Source of the DNA: Adiantum capillus-veneris
Lineage: Eukaryota; Streptophyta; Polypodiopsida; Polypodiales; Pteridaceae
Length of the DNA stretch: 64,000 nt
Assembly: GCA_014529385.2 (NCBI GenBank)
Contig: JABFUD020000267.1
Coordinates: 1 to 64,000 of the forward strand
Direction of reading: 5' to 3'
Positions 9,301-19,345 of the stretch are shown here, piece by piece. Numbering within the stretch: the first letter of the stretch is position 1; the number at the start of each line of letters is the position of its first letter. The notes under the pieces are model-generated. The model made no database searches, was not told the origin of the DNA, and was given only the letters and a program-made list of their open reading frames with translations. A program made the translations under genes and the position numbers.

Positions 9301-11200
9301 CCTTGTTTAAGGGTACAGGCTTAGCGTTCTTTTGTGGCTTGCTCAGCTCCTCTATGCTCTCTTGCAATCTCGATGTTGGATCTTTTATCCCGAATTTCTC
9401 CAAGCATTTTCCTACAGTGGTCCACATATGTGGTCTTAGCCTCAAAAGCTCAGCTAGAGTGATAGTGCATGTCACTGGTGTTGACAAAATCTCTATCAAT
9501 CCTTGCGAGTCCATGACTTTTTCTGATGAGATTTTTCGTGAGGGAAGTGCTCTAATCTCGGATTTTGCTTCATACTCTCCTAAGTATGAAGGTAAGGTTT
9601 TCAGTGAATGAGGTTTGCTCTCCATTGTTCTAACAGAGCCCCCATCTCCCCAGTAAGATTGCAGATCCAAGTCCACTTGAGATCCTGCCTCAAATTCCAC
9701 TATGGGAGGATTCCTGATGTCCTTTTCCCAATTTGTCTGATTAGCTTGGCAACTTAGCTCGTTTGCAAAGTTTGCCTCTCTCACTTGTTTCCAAAATTCA
9801 TTGTAATCCTCATCTTTTCCGTAAATCCTCTGTATGACTGGATGAAAACTCTCTATCTCCTGATCGGTTGTGTTCAATACTATGCGGTCATCCTTTTGTG
9901 TATTTTCAGGCTTTTGTGCACTGGGAGTCTTTTCAGCTACCCGTGAAACGATAGTCTCTTGCTGAATTGGGTTTTCCTTTCCACAATTCATTGTTTCTTT
10001 TGGTGGTTCTAATAAGGCTTGTGCAGTCTCGATCATTCTCTGGCACATTTCAAGTCTCTGCTTTTCCAATTCCGCGTTTGGGTATGTCATCCACCTCTGT
10101 TCTTGTGTTTGGTTGTTCTTTAACCTAGCTTCGTAAGCTCTCATCAGTGCGTCCAATGGTTCGTGTACTTTGTCGACTAGCACTGATCCCCCTGAGCTTA
10201 AGCTCGTTGTTTCTTTGATACTCTTTTGTTTCGTTCTTTCCGGGCTCATCTCTCGTTTCCCGTTTTGACTCTCAAGTTTTTCTAATCTAGCTTTAGTTTG
10301 CTTTAGTTCCTCAGCTAGAATAGCGTCTTCACGTTCTTTTCTCAACTTCATGCGTGCTTTTCTAGCTTTCCATGTGTTTTTCTGACTCCGCGGTCCTTGA
10401 CTAACCACTTCAGTCGCTAACTTTCCATTCTCAGGTTCTCTAGTGGTTTTCTTAGCTTGAGCTCTAGTAACAACTTGCGTTGGTATCAGAGTTTCATTTT
10501 CAGACCCACTGCTGGTAGGAATAGTTTCTAGCATATTCAATGTCGTCTTTTGCACTTTGTTTGGATTCTTTGAACAATCCTCAATGAAGTGAGTAACCCC
10601 ACACTCAGTGCAATAAGCGTTAATTCTAATGATTTCCGTATGTGGGCAAACATTCATCAGATGGTCACCTCCACACTTGTAACAGGGTCCTAGTGCTGGT
10701 CTTGGTCCCATTTGATTCGTCCTTTGTGGATAGGATGGTCTTTGTCCTGTTAACCCTCCATGAGCTATGAACATCAAGGTTCTTGCGTCCAAATTGTATC
10801 TCTCTTCATCAGAAGCACTTGTAACTGTTGGTGTTCCAACATTCCCCATCATGCCCCATGGTTCTGGTTGTTTTGGTTCTTCTGGTGGGTAATACACTGT
10901 CGGAGACATGTGTGCACCCGATTCTTCATAATAGGCTTGAACAGGCACTAAGGCTTGTTCTTCCTGATTCTCTAAGGTTGGTGCATATCTAATGCCCACT
11001 GGTCTTGCTCCTGGTAAAGGTGGTTGTTGTCCCAATACCGGTTGCGGTCTTTCTATCCCCATAGGTCCTGGTACATTTCCCGTTGGGTATCGAGGTACTG
11101 GATGTATTGAGGTGGTGCTAATTGAGCAGGAGGTGCATACTGGCGCTCCCTTACATACCCTTTGTTGTAATAACACTCCTCTGTTGGATGATTTGTCCAT
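9239..11200 (-). pseudogene. Gag C-terminal part: proline-rich region, two zinc knuckles, coiled coil (element 1)
   Basis: This is a 653-codon frame. Residues ~30-165 are Pro/Gln/Gly-rich. Two knuckles follow: C173-C185 (CYKCGGDHLMNVC) and C197-C209 (CTECGVTHFIEDC). Both are CX2CX3HX4C, one residue shorter than the canonical retroviral CX2CX4HX4C, a variant seen in several plant gypsy Gags. Residues ~270-330 are a strongly charged helix (KARKARMKLRKEREDAILAE) likely to form a coiled coil. The C-terminal 150 residues precede the protease and match element 2 closely (KVMDSQGLIEILSTPVTC). The first ~50 codons overlap the gag-core frame and are out of frame. Confidence 0.85.
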
Positions 11201-11934
11201 TTTTGTTCAATAGCACACCATTTCAGTGTTTTTGGCAATGGTTTTTGGTATGGTGCCATCCTTTTTAGAGCATCTTCTATCATTTGCTCTACATTTGGCA
11301 TGGTTGTTGTTTGAACATTCTTTTTAGTGGTAGTCTCGCTCGCTACGGAGGAGGAGCTACTGGATGCAAAATCTGTATCCGCTGACACCTCTCCATAAAC
11401 CGTACAGTTATCCACTAAGTACAATGCCTCTCTCGTTACTTGCTCGAAACTTGTACAAGCTTTCAAGTGCAAGTCCTTCTTGAGAGTGTCGTTCCTCAGT
11501 CCCTCAATAAAGAGAACAGATAGTCTGTCATCTTGTGGTCGTTCACGTACTGGACATCTCTCAATGTATTGTTTGAAGCGAAGTGAAGCTTCCTTCATTT
11601 TTTCGTGTTCTCTCTGTTTAAAAGCATATATTTGTGAGACCGTATTGTGCTTAATCCCTCGTTTTGAGAATTCCTCAGCAAACTCTCTTAGCAAATGGTC
11701 AATGTCATGGAATCCCCCTATGTTCATTGGTTGAAACCATGTCAATGCAGTACCTTCTAGAGTAAGACCAAATCCCTCGTATTGTGTATGGAAATCTGTT
11801 ATCTGCTCAGCTCTTAAGACTTGCTTAAAGAGTGACACATGTGCATACGGATCTCCTGAACCACCATACTTCTTTGGCATACACTTGGCTACTTGAGATG
11901 GTCTCATACGTCTATGATCTGCTACCAATCTCAT
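11053..11934 (-). pseudogene. Gag capsid core (element 1)
   Basis: This frame of 293 codons holds the retrotransposon Gag fold: MPKKYGGSGDPYAHVSLFKQ, the WF motif GLTLEGTALTWFQPMN, the F-E-FSKRGIKHN helix, and 'LRFKQYIERCPVRERPQD' with 'FIEGLRNDTLKKDL', all typical of plant gypsy Gag. It packages element RNA into particles. It overlaps the next frame at 11,053-11,200, where a frameshift has occurred. Upstream it connects to the Gag N-terminal region across another shift near 11,950-12,020. Confidence 0.9.
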
Positions 11935-12016
11935 TGCTCCTGTGTCTCGGCTAAAGCTTTCTCTAGCATCATGGACTTCATGGGTTACCCTTGTCGGTTC
12001 CTCTGCCCTGAATCTA

Positions 12017-13130
12017 CTACTGGAGGTAAATGTGATGGTTCCGCTTCAAACCTTGGACCTGGAGTGGTATAGGTGGGGATTGGAACTGCACTACCTCGAT
12101 TCGTCTCCATTGACTCTCTGGAATGTAATGATCCCATTGGTCCGAGCTTCGAGTCCAAGGTTGACTGAAAGAGTCAGCAACCTGAGTTCTTTGTCCTCCT
12201 GTTGTCATTGAGTTTTGCACTCCATTTGTTGGTGCTGGTCTATGTGAGCTAGAAGTAACATAATACTGATGTAGTGGTCCCCCAAAGTATGTATATCCTT
12301 CTAATTCTTTCTTGCCCATTGTTGAGTATTGCCTCCATACTTGTCGTAAGCGGCAATTTTCACTTCCGATCCCTCTGTGTAGGTAAAGACATAAAGTCTT
12401 TTTGGTCTGTCAACTCTCGGTGTAGGGTTCTTCACATCTATAATAGAGATCTTGCTCCCCATTATTATATTTGTACAGCCCCACATAGATGTTATCAGTG
12501 TTGATCCTTGTAGTTTCATTCTCTCTTCTTAACCTCGCATTAGGGAAGTTCATTATTGGTGCTTTCTCCTCGAGTTCTTCATCTATTTTGGCTTTGGTGC
12601 CCATCAATCCCCACTTGTCCACAATGTTAGGGTTTAGGACTACCAAGTACATGGTACCCTCGTCATCTAGATATCTATCTCCGCTATAGCTCACAGGCAC
12701 TAAGTCCTTGAACTCACTAGGTCTATCTTCTATCTTTACACAATAGCGGTCCATTCCATCTTTGTAGATCTTGGCACCTTGCTCATTGTCGTACTGGTAT
12801 TTTATGAACAATAGCTTCATTGTGGCGGAAGGGTTTGATGATCCTGCTGCCATATTTTCTCTGTTGTTCAGGTTCAAGTGTTCCAAGTTTTCGGTGAAAA
12901 TCTCGTAAGATCTCTCCGAAGAAGTATCAGAAACACTTCCTTCAAAGATCGGCTCTAATGGTTGCACCCAACTTTGGTTTACACTTCCCTCGGTTGTTGA
13001 TATGACACTTGTTGGTTCCCCTTGTTTTGGTTGATTATTCGGAGATTCCTGCCCGATCTCAAATTCATCAATTCCCCTAAAGGACTGTAACTTTTCCGTC
13101 TCGGCAATTTGTTTTCCCCAAGTTTTTGTG
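12017..13130 (-). pseudogene. Gag N-terminal extension (element 1), unknown fold
   Basis: Three frames (12,410-12,967 extended upstream without ATG to about 13,130; 12,301-12,519; 12,017-12,319) make one broken reading of roughly 350 residues ahead of the Gag core. The first part is acidic and Ser-rich (EPIFEGSVSDTSSERSYEIF). It is followed by a folded-looking stretch (MKLLFIKYQYDNEQGAKIY, FKDLVPVSYSGDRYLDDEG) and a Gln/Pro/Ser-rich linker. I do not recognise the domain. It may be a matrix-like part of Gag or a separate ORF1 like that of Ogre elements. Element 2 preserves a short piece of its start (~39,900-40,110). Confidence 0.6.
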
Positions 13131-13235
13131 GTCAGAATTGATCCAAACTGATTGATACTTGGTCAATTGTTTAATCTTGTCAGTTGGACAACTTCTGTTT
13201 CATCAAGTGAGAATTTTGTTGCAGTTATGCTGAAA

Positions 13236-13954
13236 AGACATTATACGCGTATGATGTCTTTTTTCACAGATTTTGACTATTTTGGTTATGCTCACTCTCA
13301 GTGGCCCCTTTATGCTCTGTTCACTCACAAAATTCAGTTTGAACTCTGTTTGAGCAAGTTATGGCTAGTTTAGGCTTTTCTTGGCAATTTCCGCTTTTGA
13401 CTTGTTTTTTGGGTCAATTGTGATCCAAATGGTATGAAACTTGAAATATAACCTCTAGACAGCTATTACAATGGATCTGTGTTAGCAAAGTATCAAAATA
13501 TGTCCAAAATTAGGTCAAAGACATCATACGCGTATGATGTCTTTTTCATCAATTTGGGTCCAAACTTGATATTTATGCTTTCAACAGTGTTTGTGACAAT
13601 CTTGTCAGGTCAGATTTCAAAAATAAGTAGTGGATGTGCCAAAAGACATTATACGCGTATGATGTCTTTTGTCCCAGATTTTGACTATTTTTGGTTTTAA
13701 GCCTTCTCCAATGTTTATAATTGAGTTTCAAGTGTTTTTGTCAGGTTTGAATGTAAAAACAAGATTTGAATCCAAAATTTCCTATTCTTTGCGTTTCTTG
13801 GACTCCGACTTGTCTTTTTGGGTTTCTTTGAGTGTTAATGCTCTTGTTTTAAGTTGATCTTAGGGTAAAACCCCCCTTCTAAACACTCTGGCAATGTCAA
13901 ATTTCAATTTTAGTCTCTGTTTAGGTCCTAAGACATCATACGCGTATGATGTCT
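13236..13954. repeat. Palindrome array B in the leader of element 1
   Basis: There are four copies of the 24-bp palindrome (half-site AGACATCATACG) at 13,236, 13,519, 13,644 and 13,931, spaced 283, 125 and 287 bp. The copies at 13,519 and 13,931 are perfect. Those at 13,236 and 13,644 share one identical change (C to T at base 7). They lie between the PBS and the gag frame, so they are in the 5' leader of the genomic RNA. Confidence 0.95.
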
Positions 13955-14477
13955 AAAGTTGCAGATTTCCAGTTTTTCAGCACAGAACTCTTCCAATAGC
14001 TCTTTTAAGTGCTCAGCAACAATCAGTTACACAGAAAATTTTTCTGAACTTTGTTTATTGCATATTTCACTACCAAAGAGACTTTTTTTCAGTGATCTAA
14101 CATGCAATCAAACACATCAAGCAAATAGAACACCAATTGATAGCTCTAGATCAGGATCAAATCAGGCCCTACCTAAGCTACTTCTAATCATAAAATGGAT
14201 TTTTTGCAATTGAAATATAAAGAGATTTACTACCACACAAGGAGTAGCAAATGCTTTTTATGTCAACAACCACTTAAACACCATCAAAAAAACAATCTAA
14301 TCTAAGCTAAACTAAAAATACTGTCAACGCGGAAGACCCAGGAATACCCCACTTCCTAGTATCTCTCGAGACCTTCGGAGTCCACCACTCCTAGATCTTT
14401 TCTAACTAAAGTATACAAAGTAGTTTATACGACTCACCTCGTAGGATTAGTCTAAGGTCACCTACTTAGGGCTCTCG
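13955..14477 (-). other. PBS-proximal leader of element 1
   Basis: This is non-coding. The last ~60 bp next to the PBS are nearly identical to element 2 (41,385-41,423; 'ggattagtctaaggtcacct'), so this part is conserved. On the minus strand GAG/GTGAGT at 14,431-14,440 looks like a 5' splice donor, and element 2 has GAG/GTAAAA in the same place. A spliced subgenomic RNA is possible but unproven. Confidence 0.5.
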
Positions 14478-14494
14478 TCCCGGCAGCGGCGCCA
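14478..14494 (-). other. Primer-binding site of element 1
   Basis: On the minus strand this reads TGGCGCCGCTGCCGGGA, two bases after the LTR end. It begins with the TGG that pairs with the tRNA CCA end. It resembles the PBS of Athila/Tat-type plant elements and is compatible with the 3' end of tRNA-Asp (GGCGCCA). Confidence 0.9.
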
Positions 14495-15095
14495 AATGTT
14501 AAGGCGGTTACGCCGCTAGCGGAAGCTAAATAGCGAGAACTCAACCAACAACAGAATTTGTCAGACGAGGACGAAGCTTGACCCGCAGGCGCATGGAAAC
14601 AACTAGGTGGCTGTCAAATCACCTACTCAACCTTCTAATGACAATCACTACTAAGGAAATCAAATCTAAGTTCTAAAACACGCAAGTGACTGAAATCCGT
14701 ACTACGAACGAATGCTATACGAAACAGGATCTAGAATCATTGAATCGATCTCAAACTCAAGGGGAAGTCTATGCACTAGGTAAGAACAACACCCTAAAGA
14801 TTTGAACTGAAAATCAACCTATAATCACTCCGTGCGGTAAACGCGTATGAAGACAGGCCGAAAAATACAGGTGACCGAAACTTGACCCCGATGGTACTAA
14901 TGTGTAGCTCTACTCGTTGTGGTTCTATGCTGCACGTTCCGACACACGAGTTGGAAGAAACTCGTAGGAACTTACCACACGTAGAAGCCGATAGCGCGCA
15001 CTCTTGGTATCTGTGCGTAGCTCTCACCGTTGCTAACACAATGGCGGTGTCGCTTCTCCAATGGCGGTCCCGTAGCTCGCGTAGCAAGGAGATAA

Positions 15096-15097
<2 letters not shown>

Positions 15098-15158
<61 letters not shown>
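15098..15158. repeat. (CT)n microsatellite in element 1 LTR
   Basis: This ~61-bp CT tract would be (GA)n in the element RNA, about 70 bp downstream of the TATA box. Element 2 has a tract at the same distance. Confidence 0.95.
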
Positions 15159-15160
<2 letters not shown>

Positions 15161-15228
15161 ACACAGTCACGGCGCTCAAAAACTCACTTTGATTAATAAT
15201 TGAATCCCCTTAGGTTACAAAACTTTGG

Positions 15229-15236
15229 CTTATATA
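15229..15236 (-). promoter_or_regulatory. TATA box of element 1 LTR
   Basis: The minus strand reads TATATAAG within TATATAAGCCAA. The identical context occurs in element 2 at 42,279-42,286, supporting a real core promoter. Confidence 0.65.
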
Positions 15237-15281
15237 CCTCAGCCTTGGAGGTGAGAACATCTCTAATTATTTACATTAACA

Positions 15282-15902
15282 GGTGAAATTACTTCGGGAT
15301 TACAAGCTGGAAACTCAATTGAGTCCCGTTACTTAATGAATGGCTCAAATCAAAATTAATGTCGGAAAGACATTTATTACAATCAATGGTTACAAAATGA
15401 TGGGTGTGAGCAAAAATGTGGGTGTGATCCTCTACTGGCTCAACACATTCATTGAGGAAAACCTGATTTTTCACCTTGTAAATATTGGGACTTACAGAAG
15501 TTTCCAGATTGTATCCCAGTTTTGATAAGTTAGATTGAGTAGATGGTTGATTTTGGAACTTTAGGGTTTGAGAATTGTAAGGTATATATACCACTTTTTG
15601 ACCTTAATGAAAGACCTTTTGTCATTTTTAAAACAAGTTTTGAAGTCTGTGAGTGAGCGTACTGTGTACAAGAGAGAGTGTGAGCTTCATCTTGACGCTA
15701 CGTGTGCACTGGTGGCAGAATCGAGTGCTGAGAAGTGCAGCGTGTTGCCCCCGACGAGAGCTACGCGCCGATACCTACATTGCGCACGTACGGTCCGGTT
15801 TTGCGAGCTCCTTCTACGAGCTTCATCTGGTGTTTGGGTGAGCATACGTTGTCCGATTTTGCATTGCAGCATATCCACGCGTTCACCTCCATCAAGCTCG
15901 CC

Positions 15903-15903
<1 letters not shown>
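15282..15903. other. Unassigned DNA right of element 1
   Basis: There is no gene or homology I recognise. It contains a short palindromic GTATATATAC near 15,579. It may include residual LTR U3 or the flanking repeat. Short frames here (e.g. 15,289-15,594) show no domain. Confidence 0.4.
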
Positions 15904-15981
<78 letters not shown>

Positions 15982-16095
15982 TTTGTTGATTAGGGTTGGA
16001 TAGGGGTTGACTTACCAGTTCAAAATCGTATCTACACATTCCTGCAACCCCAAAATACATACTCGCTCTCACTATTCTAGGCGAGCTTGATGGAT

Positions 16096-16169
<74 letters not shown>

Positions 16170-16265
16170 AAGAGAGTCTTTGTTGATTAGGATTGGATAG
16201 GGGTGACTTACCAGTTCAAAATCGTATCTACACATTCTTGCAACTCCCAAAATACCTACTCGCTC
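15904..16265. repeat. Two (GA)n tracts with a duplicated ~95-bp spacer
   Basis: (GA)n at 15,904-15,979 and 16,098-16,176 are each followed by nearly the same sequence ('tctttgttgattagg', then 'ttaccagttcaaaatcgtat', 'ctactcgctc'). The duplication unit, about 195 bp, therefore includes the microsatellite. Frames through the tracts encode only Arg-Glu runs and are not genes. Confidence 0.9.
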
Positions 16266-16370
16266 TTTTATTTATAGGCTTCTCAACTTTCCATGCTTAA
16301 TATATTCATAGGCTTCTTAACATTCCCATGCTTAATATATTTTTAAACCATAATCTCTTCCTCTCTCTCC

Positions 16371-16401
<31 letters not shown>

Positions 16402-16799
16402 CCTCTCTCCCTCTCCGCACCATTGCCTCCATTCGTCTTAGCTCCCATTCTCTACGCTGCGAGACAGGACATTGGGGCACTTGTGAGGAGTCTCATTGAC
16501 TTTGCACCTTATTCCCTCGTCAAATGCGAGAGAGTGAGTACCACACTCTACTTGAGTGCGTAGCTTTTGACCACATTAGGTCCTCTTTTCTCCATATATT
16601 CAGCCATGAGCTCTCCCTACATACCTTCCTCTCCCAGACACGATATGGACTCTCTATTGGGACGCTCATTTTCAGCCATTTTTGAGCATCAAGAATCACT
16701 TATGACCTCCACTCACACCACGTGACATGTTCATTTGGTCCCATACGTCATATTTGACCTCCGAGGACGATAATAGAACTATCTATCTATCTCTCTCTC
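16266..16799. other. Non-coding DNA with CT-rich tract
   Basis: A CT-rich imperfect tract occupies about 16,354-16,416. The rest shows no ORF or recognisable repeat. Confidence 0.5.
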
Positions 16800-16896
16800 T
16801 CTCTCCCAATTCCATCCATCTCCCCCAGGCCATATAGTATGGTGAGCGCTCACCGTACTATATGGCCTTGGGGAGATGGATGGAAATTGGGAGAGA
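16800..16896. repeat. 96-bp near-perfect inverted repeat (hairpin)
   Basis: The arms 16,800-16,847 and 16,848-16,896 pair around a central AGCGCT with only two mismatches (T16840/G16855, C16826/T16869) and one bulged A (16,886). There is no loop. The arms are flanked by CT repeats on the left and G/GA repeats on the right, which extend the self-complementarity. Confidence 0.9.
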
Positions 16897-16900
16897 CAAA

Positions 16901-16916
16901 GGGGGGGGGGGGGGGG

Positions 16917-17002
<86 letters not shown>

Positions 17003-17035
17003 AGGGCAATTGAACAAATGGCGATTGAAATTGGG

Positions 17036-17074
<39 letters not shown>
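16901..17074. repeat. Compound poly-G / (GA)n tract
   Basis: Poly-G runs (16,901-16,918 and about 16,975-17,000) alternate with (GA)n. Overlapping frames encode Glu-Arg-Gly runs only and are not genes. Confidence 0.95.
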
Positions 17075-17076
<2 letters not shown>

Positions 17077-17278
17077 GGATTGGATTGCCTAAGCATTAGT
17101 GCTTGGAATAGGAGGATGATAAAGCATGTATGAGAGAGAGATGGACAAGGTGCATACCTTGAGAACATTTCGAAACAGCTCCTATGCGGCCTCAATCAGA
17201 TGTCATGGAAGCGCATGGCATGATTTGCTAGTTTTCGACATCATCCAATCTCAGCTTGCTCCGCCGGATGTAGACCGT

Positions 17279-17279
<1 letters not shown>

Positions 17280-17371
<92 letters not shown>
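17280..17371. repeat. (CT)n microsatellite
   Basis: This is a pure ~92-bp CT tract. The Leu-Ser and Arg-Glu frames through it are artefacts. Confidence 0.95.
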
Positions 17372-17375
<4 letters not shown>

Positions 17376-17427
17376 GTGTTTCTAAGCACTTGTTTTGGGA
17401 TATGCAGGGTTTTTGAGCTTGGGAGTC

Positions 17428-18900
17428 CCAAAATGCCCTTCAAATTTTCCAAAAAATCCAAAATACCATGGGTTGTAAAAGTAAATTTATCAAAAGATTA
17501 AAAAGTTGTTGCTTTTCATGAGAAGACTGATTTTCTATCGATCAAGATACTAAAACAAGGATTTGACATGTTTATGTAGGCTTTGGAGATGAATTGCTTC
17601 ATTATTTTTAGACATAACTGCATTTTTTGGGAGGTGATTTGTGACAAATAATAGGCTAAGCTCTAAAAAAAGGTTCTCACTTGTCAAGACAAGAAAAAGA
17701 ATAGGGAAAATTACTAAAAAACAACCTCTAATTTGTGGAAGTTACCAAAATACCCCTCAAATTTCATTAATTCCCAAATTACCCCCATATTTTGTCATTA
17801 ATTCCCAAAATGCCCTGCAAATTTTCCAAAAAATCCAAAATACCCTTGGATGTGAGATTAAATTTATCAAAAGATATAAAAAAATGTGGCTTTTCCTAAG
17901 AAGACAGATTGTCAATCAATACAAGATACGGCTCCAAAATTTGAGCTGTTTATGTAGGCTTTGGAGATAAATTGCTTCATTATTTTTAGACATAATTGCC
18001 TATTTTAGAGGTAATTTGTGACAAATCACATGCTAATCTCTCAACAAAGGTTCTCACTTGTCAAAAAAGGATAAAGACTAGGGAAAATTACCAAAAAAAC
18101 ACCTCTAATTTGTAGAAATTACCAAAATACCCCTCAAATTTCAAAATTTCCCAAATTAACCCCCATATTTTGTCATTAATTCCCAAAATTCCCTTCAAAT
18201 TCCAAAAAATCCAAAATACCCCTGGTTTTGAGAGTAAATTTATCAAAAGATATTAAGAAATGTGGCTTTTCCTAAGAAGACTGATTGTCTATCAATACAA
18301 GATACGGCTCCAAAATTTGAGTTGTTTATGTAGGCTTTGGAGATGAATTGCTTCATTATTTTTAGACATAATTGCCTATTTTGGAGGTGATTTGTGACAA
18401 TTGGCATGCTAATCTCTCAACAAAGGTTCTCGCTTGTGAAGACAGGTTAAAGAATAGGATAAATTATCAAAAAAACACCTCTAATTTGTGGAAATTACCA
18501 AAATACCCCTCAAATTTCAAAATTTCCCAGATTACCCCCCATATTTCATTAATTCCCAAAATGCCCTTCAAATTTTCAAAAAATCCAAAATACCTCTGGT
18601 TTTGAGAGTAAATTTATCAAAAGATTAAAAAAACTTGCGGCTTCCTAAGAAGACTGATTGTCTATCAATACAAGATACTAAAACAAGAATTTGAGTTGTT
18701 TATGTAGGCTTTAGAGATGAATTGCTTCACTATTTTTAGACATAATTGCCTATTTTGGAGGTGATTTGTGACAAATAACATGCTAATCTCTTAACAAAGG
18801 TTCTCACTTGTCAAGACAGGATAAAGAATAGGGAAAATTACCAAAAAACACCTCTATTTTGTGGAAATTTAAAAAAAAAAACCTCAAATTTCAAAAAAGG
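17428..18900. repeat. ~376-bp tandem repeat, about four units
   Basis: The marker 'ccaaaatgccctt' or a close variant recurs at 17,428, 17,805, 18,183 and 18,556 (steps 377, 378, 373). Each unit also has 'atcaaaagat', 'gtttatgtaggcttt', 'gaattgcttca', 'ggttctcacttgtcaa' and 'taccaaaatacccct'. The last unit is truncated near 18,900. It is non-coding and satellite-like, and lies just upstream of the Mutator-like gene. Confidence 0.9.
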
Positions 18901-18954
18901 AACTCAATTGTCAAGAAAGGATAAAGATTAGGGAATTGTGAACAATCGAACTAA

Positions 18955-19040
18955 AATAACTACAAGGGTATTTTGAGAATTTTTGAAATTTGAGGGATAG
19001 TTTGGGAATTTTCACGAATTAGAGGGGTATTTTGGTTTAT
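18955..19040. repeat. Inverted partial copy of the 376-bp repeat
   Basis: Read in reverse complement this gives 'accaaaatacccctctaatt' and 'atccctcaaatttcaaaaat', the same phrases as the tandem units. The array therefore ends in an inverted fragment ~60 bp after the last direct unit. Confidence 0.75.
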
Positions 19041-19345
19041 CTGAATAAAATGCAATGGTTAAAGATTCATGAGAATCTTTTTCAACTATTGATATCTTAT
19101 TTATAGTCTCTAGTAGTTTTTAATAAAATTTTAGTATATGGCCAAATCACATAGTATATTTTGAAGAGATATAGACTGGGTTCAACACGTAGGAGTGTTA
19201 GTTATATATAGAGTGAGAGATAGAAGATTATGATAGACATAGTGAGGGAGATAGATATATAGAGTGTCTCGTGTGCCTATAAATATATGGTATGGAATTA
19301 GATTGGAAATTCACATATATGAAATTGCTTCCGCTTGATTTGTTG

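Larger units (their letters stand above)
1..15281 (-). mobile_element. Element 1: giant Ty3/gypsy LTR retrotransposon, decayed, 3' end outside window
   Basis: The minus strand carries, in order, an LTR, a PBS, a leader, gag, protease, reverse transcriptase, RNase H, zinc modules, integrase and a long 3' region. This gag-pro-RT-RH-INT order is that of Ty3/gypsy. At least six reading-frame changes and several stops break the ORFs, so the copy is dead. No second copy of the 14.5-15.3 kb LTR is visible down to position 1, so the element is longer than 15 kb, an Ogre-like size. I see no archaeal-type second RNase H between RNase H and integrase, so placement in the Tat clade is not supported. I call it a non-chromodomain gypsy of unresolved clade. 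The right edge is approximate. Confidence 0.85.
14497..15281 (-). repeat. 5' LTR of element 1 (right edge uncertain)
   Basis: The inner end at 14,497 is fixed by the PBS, and the minus-strand LTR ends ...CCTTAACA. The outer end is proposed at 15,281, where the minus strand reads TGTTAA, giving matching TGTTAA/TTAACA ends and 785 bp. This would leave only ~45 bp of U3 upstream of the TATA box, so the true edge may lie farther right, up to about 15.6 kb. About 300 bp next to the PBS are clearly homologous to element 2's LTR (e.g. 'ggcgcatggaaacaa', 'cacctactcaaccttcta'). Confidence 0.6.

Noticed and set aside
15661-15993. Frame at 15,568-15,993 as a host gene
   Set aside because: Its end is pure Arg-Glu microsatellite and the remainder has no recognisable domain or conserved start context.
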